Positions 34,957 to 45,102 of a stretch of 64,000 nucleotides of DNA are shown here, in pieces. This stretch comes from Pseudomonas mangiferae. Its GTDB lineage: Bacteria; Pseudomonadota; Gammaproteobacteria; Pseudomonadales; Pseudomonadaceae. Both the position numbers and the translations under genes were made by a program. Numbering within the stretch: position 1 is the stretch's first letter; each line of letters starts with the position of its first letter. The notes beneath the pieces were generated by a model that made no database searches, was not told the origin of the DNA, and saw only the letters and a program-made list of their open reading frames with translations. The stretch spans positions 62,001 through 126,000 of the forward strand of contig NZ_VJOY01000007.1 in NCBI RefSeq assembly GCF_007109405.1, in the 5' to 3' direction.

Positions 34957-37113
34957 GTGCCGTCATCTACGCTGGAGCAGGCCGTCGACCAGGTCCTGGA
35001 ACGCATCGACGGGCCCATCCGCCTGGGCCTGCCCCTCGGCCTGGGCAAGCCCTGCGCCTTCGTCAACGCGCTGTACCGCCGCATCAAGGCGCTGCCCCAG
35101 CGCAGCCTGACCATCTACACCGCCCTGTCCCTGGGGCGCCCGGAAGCCGAGAGCGAGCTGGAGCAGCGCTTCAGCGGGCCGTTCCTGCGCCGGGTCTTCG
35201 CCGATACCCCCGAGCTGGAGTACCTCAGCGACCTGCGCTGCGGGGAGCTGCCGGCCAACGTGCAGCTGGAGGAGTTCTACCTGCAGCCCGGCAGCCAGCT
35301 GGGCAACGCCCTGGCCCAGCAGCACTACATCAGCCAGAACTACAGCCGGGTGGCCCGGGACCTGGACCGCAAGGGCCTCAACGTGGTCGCCCAACTGGTG
35401 GCGCGCCGCGCCGCCTCGCCCGGGCGCCTCTCCCTGAGCTGCAACCCGGACATCACCGTCGACCTGCTGCCGCGCCTGCAGGCGCGCCGCGCGGCCGGCG
35501 AGGCGATCCTCTGCATCGCCCAGGTCCACGAAGAGCTGCCCTACATGCTGGGGGAGGCCGAGGTGGACGAAGACAGCTTCGACCTGCTGGTGGAGCCGGC
35601 CGAGCGGCGCCGGCTGTTCTCCACGCCGAACCTGCCGGTGAGCCCCCAGGACCACGCCATCGGCCTGTACGCCAGCGCCCTGGTGCGGGATGGCGGCACC
35701 CTGCAGATCGGCATCGGCGCCATGGGCGATGCCCTGGCTGCGGCGCTGCTGGCGCGGCATACCGACAACGCCGGCTACCGCGCGCTGCTGGACGGCCTCG
35801 AAGTCCCGGCGCGCTGGGGACAGCTGGTGCAGCGGGAAGGCGGGCTGGAGGCGTTCCGGCAGGGCCTGTACGGCTGCAGCGAGATGTTCGTGCTGGGCAT
35901 GCTGGCGCTGATGGAGGCGGGGGTGGTGAGCCGCCCGGTGTACGCCGACGCGCGCCTGCAGCGCCTGGCCGATGCCGGAGGGCTGGATGACCAGGGCCGC
36001 CTGGCCCGGGACGCCGACCTGGACGCCGCCGGCCTGGGTCCGCGGCCGGATGCGCAGGGCCTGGCCTGGCTGCAAGGGGTGGGCCTGCTGGACCCGGCCA
36101 TCGCCTGGACGCCGGAGGGCCTGCGCCTGCCGGACGGCCGCCAGGTGGCCGTCGACCTCGCCGACCCGGTCACCGCCGACGCCTTGCGGGCGTATGCCGG
36201 CGCGGCCCACGGGGTCTGGGTGCATGGCGGCTTCTTCCTCGGCCCGCGGGCGTTCTACCAGCGCCTCGCCGGGCTGGACGAGGCCCAGCGCGCGCGCATC
36301 GGCATGACCGGCATCGGCTTCATCAACCGCCTCTATGGCGACGAGGCCCTCAAGCGGGCTCAGCGGCGCCACGCGCGCTTCGTCAACAGCTGCTTCAAGG
36401 TCACCCTGCTGGGGGCCAGCGCCGCCGACCAGCTGGAGGACGGCCGGGTGATCAGCGGCGTCGGCGGCCAGTACGACTTCGTCGCCCAGGCCCATGAGCT
36501 GGACGACGCGCGCTCCATCCTGATGCTGCGCAGCTGGCGCGAGTCCGCCGGCGAGGTGAGTTCCAACATCGTCTGGGACTACGGCCACACCACCATTCCC
36601 CGGCACCTGCGGGACATCGTGGTCACCGAGTACGGCATCGCCGACCTGCGCGGCAAGAACGACGCCCAGGTGATCGAGGCGCTGCTGGGCATCGCCGACT
36701 CGCGTTTCCAGGACGAGCTGATCGCCCAGGCGCAGCAGGCCGGCAAGTTGCCCAGGGGCTTCCGCCTCGACGAGGCCAGTCGCCACAACACCCCCTGGCG
36801 CCTGCTGGCGCTGCGCGCCGAGCACCCGCGGCTGTTCCCCGAATACCCCCTGGGGTGCGACTTCACCCCGGTGGAGCAGGACCTGCTGCGGGCCCTGACC
36901 TGGCTCAAGGGCAAGCTGCGCCTGAGCGAAATCCTCGAACTGGGCATGACCGCCCTGTTCGACACGCCGGACCCGGCCCCCTACGAGGCGCACCTGGCGC
37001 GCATGGGCCTGGAGGAGGGCGACGGCCTGCGCGAGCAGCTGTATCGCAGGCTGGTGTTGGCGGGGCTGGCGGCCACTGCGCCGGGGGCGGACGGCGGCCC
37101 GCTAGCCGCTTGA
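34957..37113 (+). CDS. Acetyl-CoA hydrolase/transferase-family protein, large form
   Basis: 718 residues from GTG 34957 (AAGGAG six bases upstream). N-terminal CoA-transferase-like domain about 1-250; the C-terminal acetyl-CoA hydrolase/transferase domain includes GIGFINRLYGDEALKRAQRRHARFVNSCFKV-type sequence, ISGVGGQYDFVAQAHEL, and SNIVWDYGHTTIPRHLRDIVVTEYG followed by IADLRGKNDAQVI. At over 700 residues it is longer than classical Ach1/SpcA proteins (about 500) because of an inserted middle region (about 290-420). The acyl-CoA substrate is unknown. Not expected next to cycB in PAO1, so this is where conserved order breaks. Confidence 0.85.
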   Translation: MPSSTLEQAVDQVLERIDGPIRLGLPLGLGKPCAFVNALYRRIKALPQRSLTIYTALSLGRPEAESELEQRFSGPFLRRVFADTPELEYLSDLRCGELPANVQLEEFYLQPGSQLGNALAQQHYISQNYSRVARDLDRKGLNVVAQLVARRAASPGRLSLSCNPDITVDLLPRLQARRAAGEAILCIAQVHEELPYMLGEAEVDEDSFDLLVEPAERRRLFSTPNLPVSPQDHAIGLYASALVRDGGTLQIGIGAMGDALAAALLARHTDNAGYRALLDGLEVPARWGQLVQREGGLEAFRQGLYGCSEMFVLGMLALMEAGVVSRPVYADARLQRLADAGGLDDQGRLARDADLDAAGLGPRPDAQGLAWLQGVGLLDPAIAWTPEGLRLPDGRQVAVDLADPVTADALRAYAGAAHGVWVHGGFFLGPRAFYQRLAGLDEAQRARIGMTGIGFINRLYGDEALKRAQRRHARFVNSCFKVTLLGASAADQLEDGRVISGVGGQYDFVAQAHELDDARSILMLRSWRESAGEVSSNIVWDYGHTTIPRHLRDIVVTEYGIADLRGKNDAQVIEALLGIADSRFQDELIAQAQQAGKLPRGFRLDEASRHNTPWRLLALRAEHPRLFPEYPLGCDFTPVEQDLLRALTWLKGKLRLSEILELGMTALFDTPDPAPYEAHLARMGLEEGDGLREQLYRRLVLAGLAATAPGADGGPLAA

Positions 37114-37270
37114 GGCGGCGACGGCACGGCCGTGGCGTGCTGTCCAGGGGCGTCCCCTAGACTTTTCGTCGCATGGGCGCGGGCCATCGCATCCGCTAGG
37201 CTGCGACGAGGATGGCGGCGCCGTCCCGCACCGTCGCGAGGCGTTGCCGTACACCTTGCGGAATCGCTTC

Positions 37271-38461
37271 ATGACAGTCTCTGCCCGTGCCCCGACGGTC
37301 CTCATCGCCGAACCGGATCGCTCCACCTCCGACCTGCTCGCCCGCCTCGTCCGCACCGTTTGCGGCGACGCCCGGGTCCTCGCCGTACGCGACGGCCACG
37401 GCGTGCTGGAGCGCTGCCGTGCCGACCCGCCGGACCTGCTCATCGCCGACTGCGACCTGCCCGGCGTCGGCGGCCTGGAGCTGCTGCGGGAAGTGCGCCA
37501 GCAGCGCGGCCGCCCGGGGCTGCCGTTCTTCCTCACCGCCCGCCGGGTGGACGCCGGCAATGTGCGCGCCGCGGTCGCCCTGGCGCCCACCGCCTACCTG
37601 ACCAAGCCGTTCGACAACGATGACCTGAGCAAGCGCCTGCGCCAGGTCCTGGCGGGAGCGCCGCCGCGGCCGTTGCCCGCCCTGGCCGATTACCTGGCGC
37701 AGAACCGCGAGCAGGCCGCCGGCGCACCGGCCCTGGCGGAGGTGGCGGAGCGACTGCGGGCCTGCCTCGGCGAAGCGCCGACGGACCTGGTCGAGCTGGA
37801 GCGCGCGCTGCGGGACGACCCACAGCTCACCGCGCGGTTGATCGCCGTGGCCAACAGCGCCGAGCGGCAGCGCAGCAGCCCGTGCCAGACCCTGGCCCAG
37901 GCGCTGGCCCGGCTGGGCATCCGCCATAGCCTCAACCTGGCCCTGGGGCTGGCCCTGCAACGCGGCGCGCGGCTCGACGCCCCGCCATTGCTGGCGCCCG
38001 CCGACACCCTCTGGCGCCTGTCCCTGCGCACCGCCGACGTCGCCCACTGGCTGGCCCAGCGCCTGGAGGCGGATGCCGAACGCTGCTACACCGCCGGCCT
38101 GCTGCACCGCCTGGGCGACCTGGCCCTGTTGCGCACCCTGCAGGCCTGGTGCAGCGCCGGTGGTGAGCTGCAGGCCGACCAGGTGGAGTCGGCCCTGGAG
38201 GCCCATGCCGCCGGCTACGGCGGTGCCTTGCGCACCCGCTGGCGGCTGCCGGTCGAGCTGCGTCAGCTGATCGGCGCGGCCTATGGCCTGCACGGCGGTG
38301 TGTATTCCCGGGAGGCGCTGATCCTGCACCTGGCCGCGCAGATCGCCCACTGGCCGGACGACATGCCCCTGGACGCCCTGCTGGAGCACAAGGCCGCCCG
38401 CCTCCTGCGGCTGAGGGCCGCCCTGCTGGCCGACCTGCCGCGTGCGGACCGGGTGGCGTAA
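37271..38461 (+). CDS. Response regulator with REC and HDOD domains
   Basis: 396 residues. The REC domain (about 8-130) has phospho-acceptor D60 in LLIADCDLPG and the lysine in TAYLTKPFDN. An HDOD domain follows (about 165-340), with ELERALRDDPQLTARLIAVANSA and the GLLHRLGDLALL stretch; HDOD proteins usually lack the metal-dependent phosphohydrolase residues and act as signal-output scaffolds. No histidine kinase is adjacent. ATG 37271 is preferred over TTG 37244 (GAGG only three bases away). Converges on a LysR gene across a 326-base gap. Confidence 0.85.
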   Translation: MTVSARAPTVLIAEPDRSTSDLLARLVRTVCGDARVLAVRDGHGVLERCRADPPDLLIADCDLPGVGGLELLREVRQQRGRPGLPFFLTARRVDAGNVRAAVALAPTAYLTKPFDNDDLSKRLRQVLAGAPPRPLPALADYLAQNREQAAGAPALAEVAERLRACLGEAPTDLVELERALRDDPQLTARLIAVANSAERQRSSPCQTLAQALARLGIRHSLNLALGLALQRGARLDAPPLLAPADTLWRLSLRTADVAHWLAQRLEADAERCYTAGLLHRLGDLALLRTLQAWCSAGGELQADQVESALEAHAAGYGGALRTRWRLPVELRQLIGAAYGLHGGVYSREALILHLAAQIAHWPDDMPLDALLEHKAARLLRLRAALLADLPRADRVA

Positions 38462-38787
38462 GAAAAGCCCATCGAGAAACGGCGCGAAACGCCGAGGACA
38501 ACGGGGTTAGGGGATGGAAGACCTGTAACCCGGACCCGGTCTTAATGCGTTGTCATGCGCGCGCCCTCGTTCCCGTCAGCGGCTCGCTGGACTGCGCCGA
38601 CGTGGAACGGACAGGCACCCGCGGGTCTTCCGGCGCTGTCGTGGGCGTTCATGCGTGTGCGTTGCCGTGGACGCCTGCTCCCCTGGGCGAGGGGCGGCGC
38701 GTACCGTTCGGCGATCCGGTTCGAGCCATCGCCGCGCGCGTGAGCATCCGAGCGCTGCGGGCCCCCGATGAGGCCCGTGCCGCACGG
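38462..38787. other. Intergenic gap between convergent genes, nothing coding seen
   Basis: 326 bases between the REC-HDOD stop and the LysR stop. Open frames here extend antisense into the LysR gene and lack a plausible RBS or family resemblance. A short CGGCG/CGCCG hairpin (38480-38494) is the only structure; no T-run. No terminator, RNA or repeat recognised. Confidence 0.5.
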
Positions 38788-39711
38788 CTAGTGCCAGCCC
38801 AGTTCGGCGCACACGTCCAGCACCTGCTCCCGCAGCCAGAGGTTGGCCGGGTCCTGGTCGAAGGGCTGGGCCCAGAGCATGTCCAGGGAGAACTCCGGCA
38901 GCGCCGGGCCGGCCGGACTGGCGTAGGTGCCGTCGTCCGCCAGCAGGCGGTAGATGCGCCGCGGCAGCACCAGCAGCAGGTCGCTGCCGGGGATCAGCCG
39001 CAGGGCGGCCAGGTAGCTGTTGGCCTGGGCGGCGATCTGCCGGGCACGGCCCTGCTCCTGCAGCCAGCCGTCGACCATGTTGCGGGTCGAGTCCCAAGGG
39101 GTGGGGAACACCTGCCGGCGCTGGCAGAAACCGTCCAGGTCGGTGACCGGTGGCCGGTCCCGGGCCTGCACGCAGCACAGCCCGTCGCGGAACAGCGCGG
39201 CGGCGTTCAGGTCGGGGTGGATGCGGTGGCGATGCGGGCCGAAACCCAGGGCCAGGTCCAGTTCGCCGGCCAGCAGGGCGTCGGCCGGTACGTCGCGGGT
39301 CAGGCGCTGCACGTCCAGGCTGATGGGGTGGCCGGCCTCGGTCAGGCGGCGCAGCAGGGGCGGCAGGATCAGCAGCTCGAAGTACTCCGGGGCGCACAGG
39401 CGGAAGCGCCGCGCCTCGCCGGCGGGGTCGAAGCCGCCGGCCTCCGCCAGGCAGCGCTGCGCCCGGCCGAGCATTTCCTGCACGTGAGGGCGCATGGCCA
39501 GGGCCTTGCGGGTCGGCTGCATGCCGCCGCGGGTGGCGAGGAACAGGTCGTCGGCGAACCCGGCACGGAGCTTCTTCAGGCAGTAGCTGACCGCCGAGCT
39601 GCTCAGGTTGAGGGCGTCCGCCACCTCGCCGAGGTTCGGTCGTTCGAACACTTCCAGGAAGACCTGCAGGTCCTGCAGGTCGATCTTGCGCAATCCGTTG
39701 GCCAGCGGCAT
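38788..39711 (-). CDS. LysR-family transcriptional regulator
   Basis: About 307 residues. Winged HTH at about 8-65: IDLQDLQVFLEVFERPNLGEVA with SSSAVSYCLKKLR as the recognition part; the effector domain follows (about 90-300). Start uncertain: ATG 39711 has GGATG upstream, while GTG 39723 adds four residues without a Shine-Dalgarno. It lies in the same orientation just downstream of a CynX-type MFS gene, its likely target or partner. The inducer is unknown. Confidence 0.87.
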   Translation of the reverse strand: MPLANGLRKIDLQDLQVFLEVFERPNLGEVADALNLSSSAVSYCLKKLRAGFADDLFLATRGGMQPTRKALAMRPHVQEMLGRAQRCLAEAGGFDPAGEARRFRLCAPEYFELLILPPLLRRLTEAGHPISLDVQRLTRDVPADALLAGELDLALGFGPHRHRIHPDLNAAALFRDGLCCVQARDRPPVTDLDGFCQRRQVFPTPWDSTRNMVDGWLQEQGRARQIAAQANSYLAALRLIPGSDLLLVLPRRIYRLLADDGTYASPAGPALPEFSLDMLWAQPFDQDPANLWLREQVLDVCAELGWH

Positions 39712-39804
39712 GACGGCATCCACGAAACCGGAGGGCGGCCATGAAAGCGCGTCGCGCGGTGGGGAGCAAGGCCGGGGCGCGCCTCCCGGCCCTCGCCTGG
39801 CGGA

Positions 39805-41043
39805 CTAGGCGCGGGGCGCCGCGGGCCCGGGGGCGGCGTGCCGCGGCGCTTCGCGGAACAGCCCGGCATAGCGGGCGGGGTCGAAGCGCAGGCTGAGCAC
39901 TACCAGCACCAGCATGGCCCCGGCCAGGGCCAGCCAGGCGCCGGCGAACTGGCCGAGGGCGTCCCGCAGCACCCCGGCCAGCCAGGGCGAGAGCCCGGCG
40001 ATCAGGTAGCCGACCCCCTGCACCCAGGCCGCCAGGCCGCCAGCCTGGCGCGGGTCGTCCAGGTGGTCGAGGCAGACGATCAGGCTCAGCGGGAACAGCC
40101 CGCCGATGCCCAGCCCCAGCAGCGCCGCCCACAGCCAGGGCGCTTGCAGCGGCGCCAGCACCAGGCCCAGCAGGCCGCCGACGATGGCCAGCAGCAGGCC
40201 CACCAGCACCGGACGGCGGTCGCGGCTGCGATTCGCCAGGGCCGGCGCCACCAGCCCGGACACGACTTCCATGGCGGTCAGGAAGCCCAGCAGCAGGCCG
40301 GCGCGCTGGGCGCTCCAGCCCTGCTCCACGTAGAACGGCGCGAGCCAGGCCAGCACGCAGGTGTAGCTGGCGGTGCCCAGGCCGAAATACAGCGCCAGCA
40401 GCCAGCTGCGCCGGTGCCGCGGGTAGCGCAGGTTCGCCGTTGCGGCGGAAGCCGCCGGCAGCTGCAGCAGGTCCCGGGGCAGGACGTGCCAGAGCAGCAG
40501 GGCGGGGATCGCCAGCAGGCCGGAGCAGGCCAGGGCGGCGCGCCAGCCCAGGTGCTGGGCGAGGGCCGGCGAGAGGCTCGCCGCCAGGGCCGCGCCGCCC
40601 ATGATGGCGGTGACGTAGAGACCTATGGGCGAGGCCACCCGGGCGCCGAAGCGGGCCTTCAACAGGGCCGGCAACAAGGCCTGGGCCAGGGCGATGCCGA
40701 CCCCGGCCACCGCCGCGCTGAGCAGCAGGCTGAGGCGGTGGTCGACGAACAGCCGGACGGCGCTGGCCAGGCCGATGGCCACCAGCGCCAGGCTCAGGGT
40801 GCGTCGTTCACCCAGGCGCCGGGCCAGGGCCAGGCCGACGAACATCGCCAGGCCGAGGATGGTCACCGGCAGCAGGGTCAGCAGGGCGGCGCTGCCGTAG
40901 CTCAGGCCGAGGTCGCCGCGCATGTCGCCCAGCAGCGGGCCGATGGCGGCCATGGAGGGCCGCAGGTTGAGGCCGACCAGGATCGCCGTGACGATCAGCC
41001 AGCGGGCCTTGGGCGGGGTGGTGGACGAGGGGGACAGGATCAT
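39805..41043 (-). CDS. CynX/NimT-family MFS transporter
   Basis: 412-residue, 12-helix transporter starting at ATG 41043 (GGAGG upstream). The first helix contains [16 protein letters not shown], the signature of the cyanate-permease-like subfamily (LRP...S/A...GPLL). Motif A-like RRLGERRTL and [10 protein letters not shown] are in the 2-3 and 8-9 loops. Substrates for the family include cyanate and nitroimidazoles or remain unknown. It is divergent from the chemoreceptor gene and upstream of the LysR gene. Confidence 0.88.
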   Translation of the reverse strand: MILSPSSTTPPKARWLIVTAILVGLNLRPSMAAIGPLLGDMRGDLGLSYGSAALLTLLPVTILGLAMFVGLALARRLGERRTLSLALVAIGLASAVRLFVDHRLSLLLSAAVAGVGIALAQALLPALLKARFGARVASPIGLYVTAIMGGAALAASLSPALAQHLGWRAALACSGLLAIPALLLWHVLPRDLLQLPAASAATANLRYPRHRRSWLLALYFGLGTASYTCVLAWLAPFYVEQGWSAQRAGLLLGFLTAMEVVSGLVAPALANRSRDRRPVLVGLLLAIVGGLLGLVLAPLQAPWLWAALLGLGIGGLFPLSLIVCLDHLDDPRQAGGLAAWVQGVGYLIAGLSPWLAGVLRDALGQFAGAWLALAGAMLVLVVLSLRFDPARYAGLFREAPRHAAPGPAAPRA

Positions 41044-41256
41044 GATGCCTCCATGGGACCGGGAAGGCGCCCATTGCGCCTGTCCGACGCCGCGCCGGCA
41101 ACCCGAAAAGCGGAGGGGCCATCCGGGTTTTTGCAGTGGACGCCCCGACTGGTGGCGTCCTCGTCCACGCGGGCATTGGACGATTGTCCGACAAGGCTGG
41201 CTAGGGCGCCGCCGAGAGGCCACACTCAGACCTCGTCATGGAATCGCGAGGCCAGG

Positions 41257-42822
41257 ATGCACGCGTTCGTTTCCCGCCCCCTGTACATCGCCCTGCTGCA
41301 CGCCGCTGGCCTGGCAGCCCTGTTCGGATGGCACCTCCTGCACCCGCTGCCGCCCCTGGCGCTGCTGCCGGCGGGGCTGGCGCTGGCCCTCTGGCCCTGG
41401 GCCGCCACGGCCTGGCGGGGTACCCGGGCCGCGCCCGTCGAGGTCCGCGACGATCACCAGGACCTGACGGCGAGCCTGTCCCGCTCCACCACCGCCACCG
41501 CGTTGTCCGCCGCCCAGGTGGCCTTCGCCGTGCGCCGCCTCACCGGCGAGCTGCAGGCCCAGCGCCAGGCGGTGGACCAGCTGAGCGGCGACGCCGAGGC
41601 CATGACCCATACCGAGGAAGACAGCGCCCAGCGCGCCGAGCAGACCCTGGAGGCGGCCCGGGCGGTGCGCGGGCGCAGCGAGGATGGCCAGCAGGAACTG
41701 CAGCGGGCCATCGGCCTGATGCAGCGCCTGAGCGCCCAGGGCGAGGACAGCCGCACCCTGATCGACGGCCTCGGCAGCCGCACCGAGCAGATCGAGCAGG
41801 TCACCGCGGTGATCCAGTCCATCGCCAGCCAGACCAATCTGCTGGCTCTCAACGCCGCCATCGAGGCGGCCCGGGCAGGCGAGCAGGGCCGCGGCTTCGC
41901 CGTGGTGGCGGACGAAGTGCGCAGCCTGGCCGGGCGTACTGCCAGCGCCACCGAGGAAGTGGGGCAGATGATCGCCGACATCCGCCAGCAGAGCGCCGCG
42001 GTGGTCAGCCACATCCAGCAGCAGAGCCGCGAACTGGACGAGGCGGCGCGGGAGGTGGAGCGCACCGGCCAGCTGCTGCAGGGCATCGCCGGCCTGGCGG
42101 GGGACGTGGAGCGGGAGGTGGCGCAGATCACCGCCGGCACCGAGAACAACCACCAGCGCCTGGGCAGCCTGTTCGGCGCCCTGGGACGGTTGCGGGAGGC
42201 GGTAGGCGCCAGCGAGACCCAGACCCAGCGCCTGGATGACACCGCGGCGCAGCTGGTGGGGCAGGCCGAGCAGGTCAGCGAGAAACTGGCGGCCTTCGGC
42301 CTGGAGGACTATCACCAGCGGGTCTACGACCTCGCCCGGGAGGGCGCTGCGGCCATCGCCGCACGCTTCGAGGCGGACGTGGACGCCGGCCGGGTCAGCC
42401 TCAACGCGCTGTTCGACCGGCGCTTCCAGCCGATCCCCAACACCACGCCGACCCAGTACCGCTCGGCCTTCGACGGCTACACCGACCAGGTGCTGCCGCC
42501 GATCCAGGAACCGCTGCTGAGCCGCCACGAAGGACTGGTGTTCGCCATCGCCACCACCCCCGAAGGCTACGTGCCGACCCACAACAACGCCTTCGCCCAC
42601 CCACCCACTGGCGACCCGGCCACCGACATGCTGCGCAGCCGCAGCAAGCGCAAGTTCGACGACCGCACCGGGATCCGCTGCGGCAGTCACCGCCAGTCGC
42701 TGCTGCTGCAGACCTACATGCGCGACACCGGCGAGCTGATGCACGACCTGTCGGTGCCGATCATGGTCCGTGGCCGCCACTGGGGCGGGTTGCGCCTGGG
42801 CTACCGGCCGGCGTCGGCCTGA
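41257..42822 (+). CDS. Methyl-accepting chemotaxis protein with a C-terminal sensor-like domain
   Basis: 521 residues. Two hydrophobic segments form a hairpin near the N-terminus (about 8-28 and 32-52), with almost no periplasmic loop. A cytoplasmic coiled coil follows, then the signalling tip about 180-228, [20 protein letters not shown] continuing to the [18 protein letters not shown] block. After the kinase-control region there is a roughly 170-residue C-terminal domain (about 345-521) ending [23 protein letters not shown], reminiscent of a Cache/PAS-type sensor. It would therefore sense cytoplasmic signals and control CheA. Overlaps the convergent Crp gene by 22 bases. Confidence 0.87.
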   Translation: MHAFVSRPLYIALLHAAGLAALFGWHLLHPLPPLALLPAGLALALWPWAATAWRGTRAAPVEVRDDHQDLTASLSRSTTATALSAAQVAFAVRRLTGELQAQRQAVDQLSGDAEAMTHTEEDSAQRAEQTLEAARAVRGRSEDGQQELQRAIGLMQRLSAQGEDSRTLIDGLGSRTEQIEQVTAVIQSIASQTNLLALNAAIEAARAGEQGRGFAVVADEVRSLAGRTASATEEVGQMIADIRQQSAAVVSHIQQQSRELDEAAREVERTGQLLQGIAGLAGDVEREVAQITAGTENNHQRLGSLFGALGRLREAVGASETQTQRLDDTAAQLVGQAEQVSEKLAAFGLEDYHQRVYDLAREGAAAIAARFEADVDAGRVSLNALFDRRFQPIPNTTPTQYRSAFDGYTDQVLPPIQEPLLSRHEGLVFAIATTPEGYVPTHNNAFAHPPTGDPATDMLRSRSKRKFDDRTGIRCGSHRQSLLLQTYMRDTGELMHDLSVPIMVRGRHWGGLRLGYRPASA

Positions 42823-43514
42823 GGCGCGTCCGCCGCGGCCTGGCGCAGCGCCGCCAGGTCGAGGATGCGGATCTCGCCGTAGGCCAGGGCCAGCACGCCG
42901 CGGGCCTGGAGGTCGCGCAGGATGCGGTTGGTGGTCTGCCGCGAGAGCGCCAGCATCTGCGCCAGGGACTCCTGGGCCAGGGGGATCGCCCGCCGCGGGT
43001 CGCCGGGCTCGCCGTAGCGCTCGGCGATCATCAGCAGCCGCCGGGCCAGGCGCGGGGCGGCCGGCAGCAGGCACATCTCCTCCAGGGCGACGAAGGCCAT
43101 GCGCAGCTTCTGGCTCATCAGCAGGGCGAAGTCGCGCCAGTGGGCCGGCTGCTGCGCCAGCAGGGCCTGGAGCGCGGCCTCGGGCACGTGCACCAGGCGT
43201 GTCGCGGTGGCGGCGAAGGCGTCGTGGGTGCGTGGCTGGCCGTCGAACAGGGCGATCTCGCCGAACCAGTGGGGTGCCTCCACCAGCGCCAGCAGCGCTT
43301 CCCGGCCGTTGGCGTCGGCGCTGCCCACGCGCATGGCGCCTTCCAGCACCGCGTACAGGCCGCAGGGCGGGTCGCCGCGACGGAACAGCCGCTGCCCGGC
43401 TTCCAGGTGGCGCGGCTGGGCGGCGTCCAGCAGGGCCGCCTGCAGCGAGGCGGGCAGGCCCCGGTACCAGTGGCCCTGGAGCAGCGAAGCATGGCAGGCG
43501 TGGGGATCGGTCAT
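42801..43514 (-). CDS. Crp/Fnr-family transcriptional regulator
   Basis: 237 residues. Cyclic-nucleotide-binding-like domain about 20-140 ([46 protein letters not shown]). The C-terminal winged HTH (about 165-225) reads [29 protein letters not shown]. No FNR-type cysteine cluster is present at the N-terminus, and the ligand is unknown. ATG 43514 is chosen; the longer open frame to 43607 overlaps the divergent Mpo1-like start. Confidence 0.9.
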   Translation of the reverse strand: MTDPHACHASLLQGHWYRGLPASLQAALLDAAQPRHLEAGQRLFRRGDPPCGLYAVLEGAMRVGSADANGREALLALVEAPHWFGEIALFDGQPRTHDAFAATATRLVHVPEAALQALLAQQPAHWRDFALLMSQKLRMAFVALEEMCLLPAAPRLARRLLMIAERYGEPGDPRRAIPLAQESLAQMLALSRQTTNRILRDLQARGVLALAYGEIRILDLAALRQAAADAPQADAGR

Positions 43515-43605
43515 GGGGCTCCGGGTCGTCGAGTGTCGCCTAGCTGACAGAGCATAGGCGGCGGCAGTCGCCATCATCGCCCCATCGTTCGCCGGAAGCC
43601 GCACC

Positions 43606-44106
43606 ATGAAGACCCTTGCCGATCACCTCGCCCAGTACGCCGCCTATCACCGCGACCGGCGCAACATCGCCAGCCATTTCATCGGCATCCCGCTGATCGT
43701 CTACGCGGTCGCCGCGCTGCTGTCGCGGCCCGGGCTGGAGCTGGCCGGCCTGTGGCTGTCCCCGGCCAGCGCGGTGGCCCTGGCCGCGGGGCTGTTCTAC
43801 CTGCGCCTGGACCGCCTGTTCGGCCTCGTCATGGCGCTGCTGCTGGTGCTCGCCCTGTGGGGCGGCGCGCTTCTCGCCCGGCAGCCTACCGCCGTCTGGC
43901 TCGGGGTCGCCGTGGGCACCTTCGTGGTGGGCTGGGTGATCCAGTTCGTCGGCCATTACTACGAGGGCCGCAAGCCGGCGTTCGTCGACGACGTGACCGG
44001 CCTGGTGGTCGGGCCGCTGTTCGTGGTGGCCGAGCTGGCCTTCGCCCTCGGCCTGCGGGACGACCTGGCGCGCACCGTGGCCGGCCGCGCCGGCCCGACC
44101 CGCTGA
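43606..44106 (+). CDS. Mpo1-like (DUF962) membrane protein
   Basis: 166 residues with four hydrophobic segments. The family signature is clear: HRDRRNIASHFIGIPLIVYA (H15, H24) and QFVGHYYEGRKPAFVDD (H117), the histidines that bind iron in yeast Mpo1, a 2-hydroxy fatty acid dioxygenase. Bacterial function is inferred only by homology: lipid alpha-oxidation or 2-hydroxyacid handling. Divergent from the Crp gene; its stop is one base from that of the convergent next gene. Confidence 0.9.
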   Translation: MKTLADHLAQYAAYHRDRRNIASHFIGIPLIVYAVAALLSRPGLELAGLWLSPASAVALAAGLFYLRLDRLFGLVMALLLVLALWGGALLARQPTAVWLGVAVGTFVVGWVIQFVGHYYEGRKPAFVDDVTGLVVGPLFVVAELAFALGLRDDLARTVAGRAGPTR

Positions 44107-44107
44107 T

Positions 44108-44872
44108 TCAGCGCGGCGCCGCCGCCAGTTCGGCGCTGCCGTCCTGTAGCCACTGGGCGCTCAGGGCCCGGGCGTGGCGGTCCACGGTGATCGGCGCGAA
44201 CGGCCGGCCGGAAGCGCTCACCAGGGCGGTGGTCTGGCTGTTCATGTCGCTCAGGGCGGTCTTTAGGTAGTTCCAGCGCGCCTGCAGGCGGGCGGCCATG
44301 GGGTCGTTGCGGCTCTGCAGCTGCGCCAGCTCGGCATCGATGGCCGGCACCAGCTGGCGCTCGTCCTGGCCGATGTAGGTATCGGTATGCTCCCGGGCGG
44401 TCTCGAAGCTGCCGATGTAGGCGCGGCTGAGGTACTGCACCGCCAGGTATTCCACCTTCACCGGCAATTCCTCCCGCGGCCCCTCGCCGGGCGCCCGGGC
44501 GGCGCCGAGGGTGTCGCGCAACGCCTTGCCCAGCTCCTGCGGGTAGCGCCAGGGCAGGTCTTCCTCCCGGTGACCGAAGGCCAGGCCGCGACGCAGCTCG
44601 GCGACCAGCAACTGCTCCTTCTGCCGCAGGTCGTCGGAGGCGGCCGGCACTTCCGCCAGGGCGCGGTCCAGGGCGGCGATATCGGTTTCCACGCGGCTGG
44701 CGTGGCCGGGCTGGAAGCCTTCGCCACGGAACAGCAGGAGGCTGCTGACGGCGCGACAGGCGTGGACCTGCAGGCGCTCCAGGGGCGCCGGCGCGGCGGC
44801 CTGGGCAGGGGCCAGGGCGAGCCAGCCGAGGAGGACCAGCAGGCAGTGCAGAAACGGCACGGAACGGGACAT
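44108..44872 (-). CDS. Uncharacterised periplasmic protein
   Basis: 254 residues with a signal peptide (hydrophobic core LLVLLGWLALAPAQA, cleavage about residue 25). The mature protein is helix-rich, with no cysteine pattern beyond one Cys in VHACRAVSSLLLF. Motifs such as EYLAVQYLSRAYIGSFETAREHTDTYIGQDE, here split into helices, and WNYLKTALSDMNSQTTALV suggest an all-alpha bundle. I do not recognise a family. The gene is monocistronic, leftward, with a 230-base upstream gap shared with the divergent polytopic membrane protein gene. Confidence 0.8.
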   Translation of the reverse strand: MSRSVPFLHCLLVLLGWLALAPAQAAAPAPLERLQVHACRAVSSLLLFRGEGFQPGHASRVETDIAALDRALAEVPAASDDLRQKEQLLVAELRRGLAFGHREEDLPWRYPQELGKALRDTLGAARAPGEGPREELPVKVEYLAVQYLSRAYIGSFETAREHTDTYIGQDERQLVPAIDAELAQLQSRNDPMAARLQARWNYLKTALSDMNSQTTALVSASGRPFAPITVDRHARALSAQWLQDGSAELAAAPR

Positions 44873-45102
44873 GCGACATGCTCCTTTGTTGTTGTTTTGA
44901 GCAATCGACGGGGTGAACGCTGCGACGTTACCGGAGAGGGAGGCTACTACGCCGACGCGCCGCCCGCACCAGCCGAAAGAATGATTTTGGCCGCCCCGGA
45001 CGAATGTGTTTCCATGCTGCCGGCCCGCCCACGCGGGCGAGGGCGCATCGCGCCGGGTCTGCAGGAGCAGCCCGGCGCCCGGATCGAGGAACAGGGGCAG
45101 AA

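Noticed and set aside
38545-38790. Possible small plus-strand gene after the REC-HDOD gene
   Set aside because: No Shine-Dalgarno, no family resemblance, and the frame continues antisense through the LysR gene.
39838-41256. Long plus-strand frame continuous with the chemoreceptor, suggesting a 994-residue protein
   Set aside because: The first 470 codons are antisense to the CynX-type transporter; the chemoreceptor starts at ATG 41257 with its membrane hairpin.
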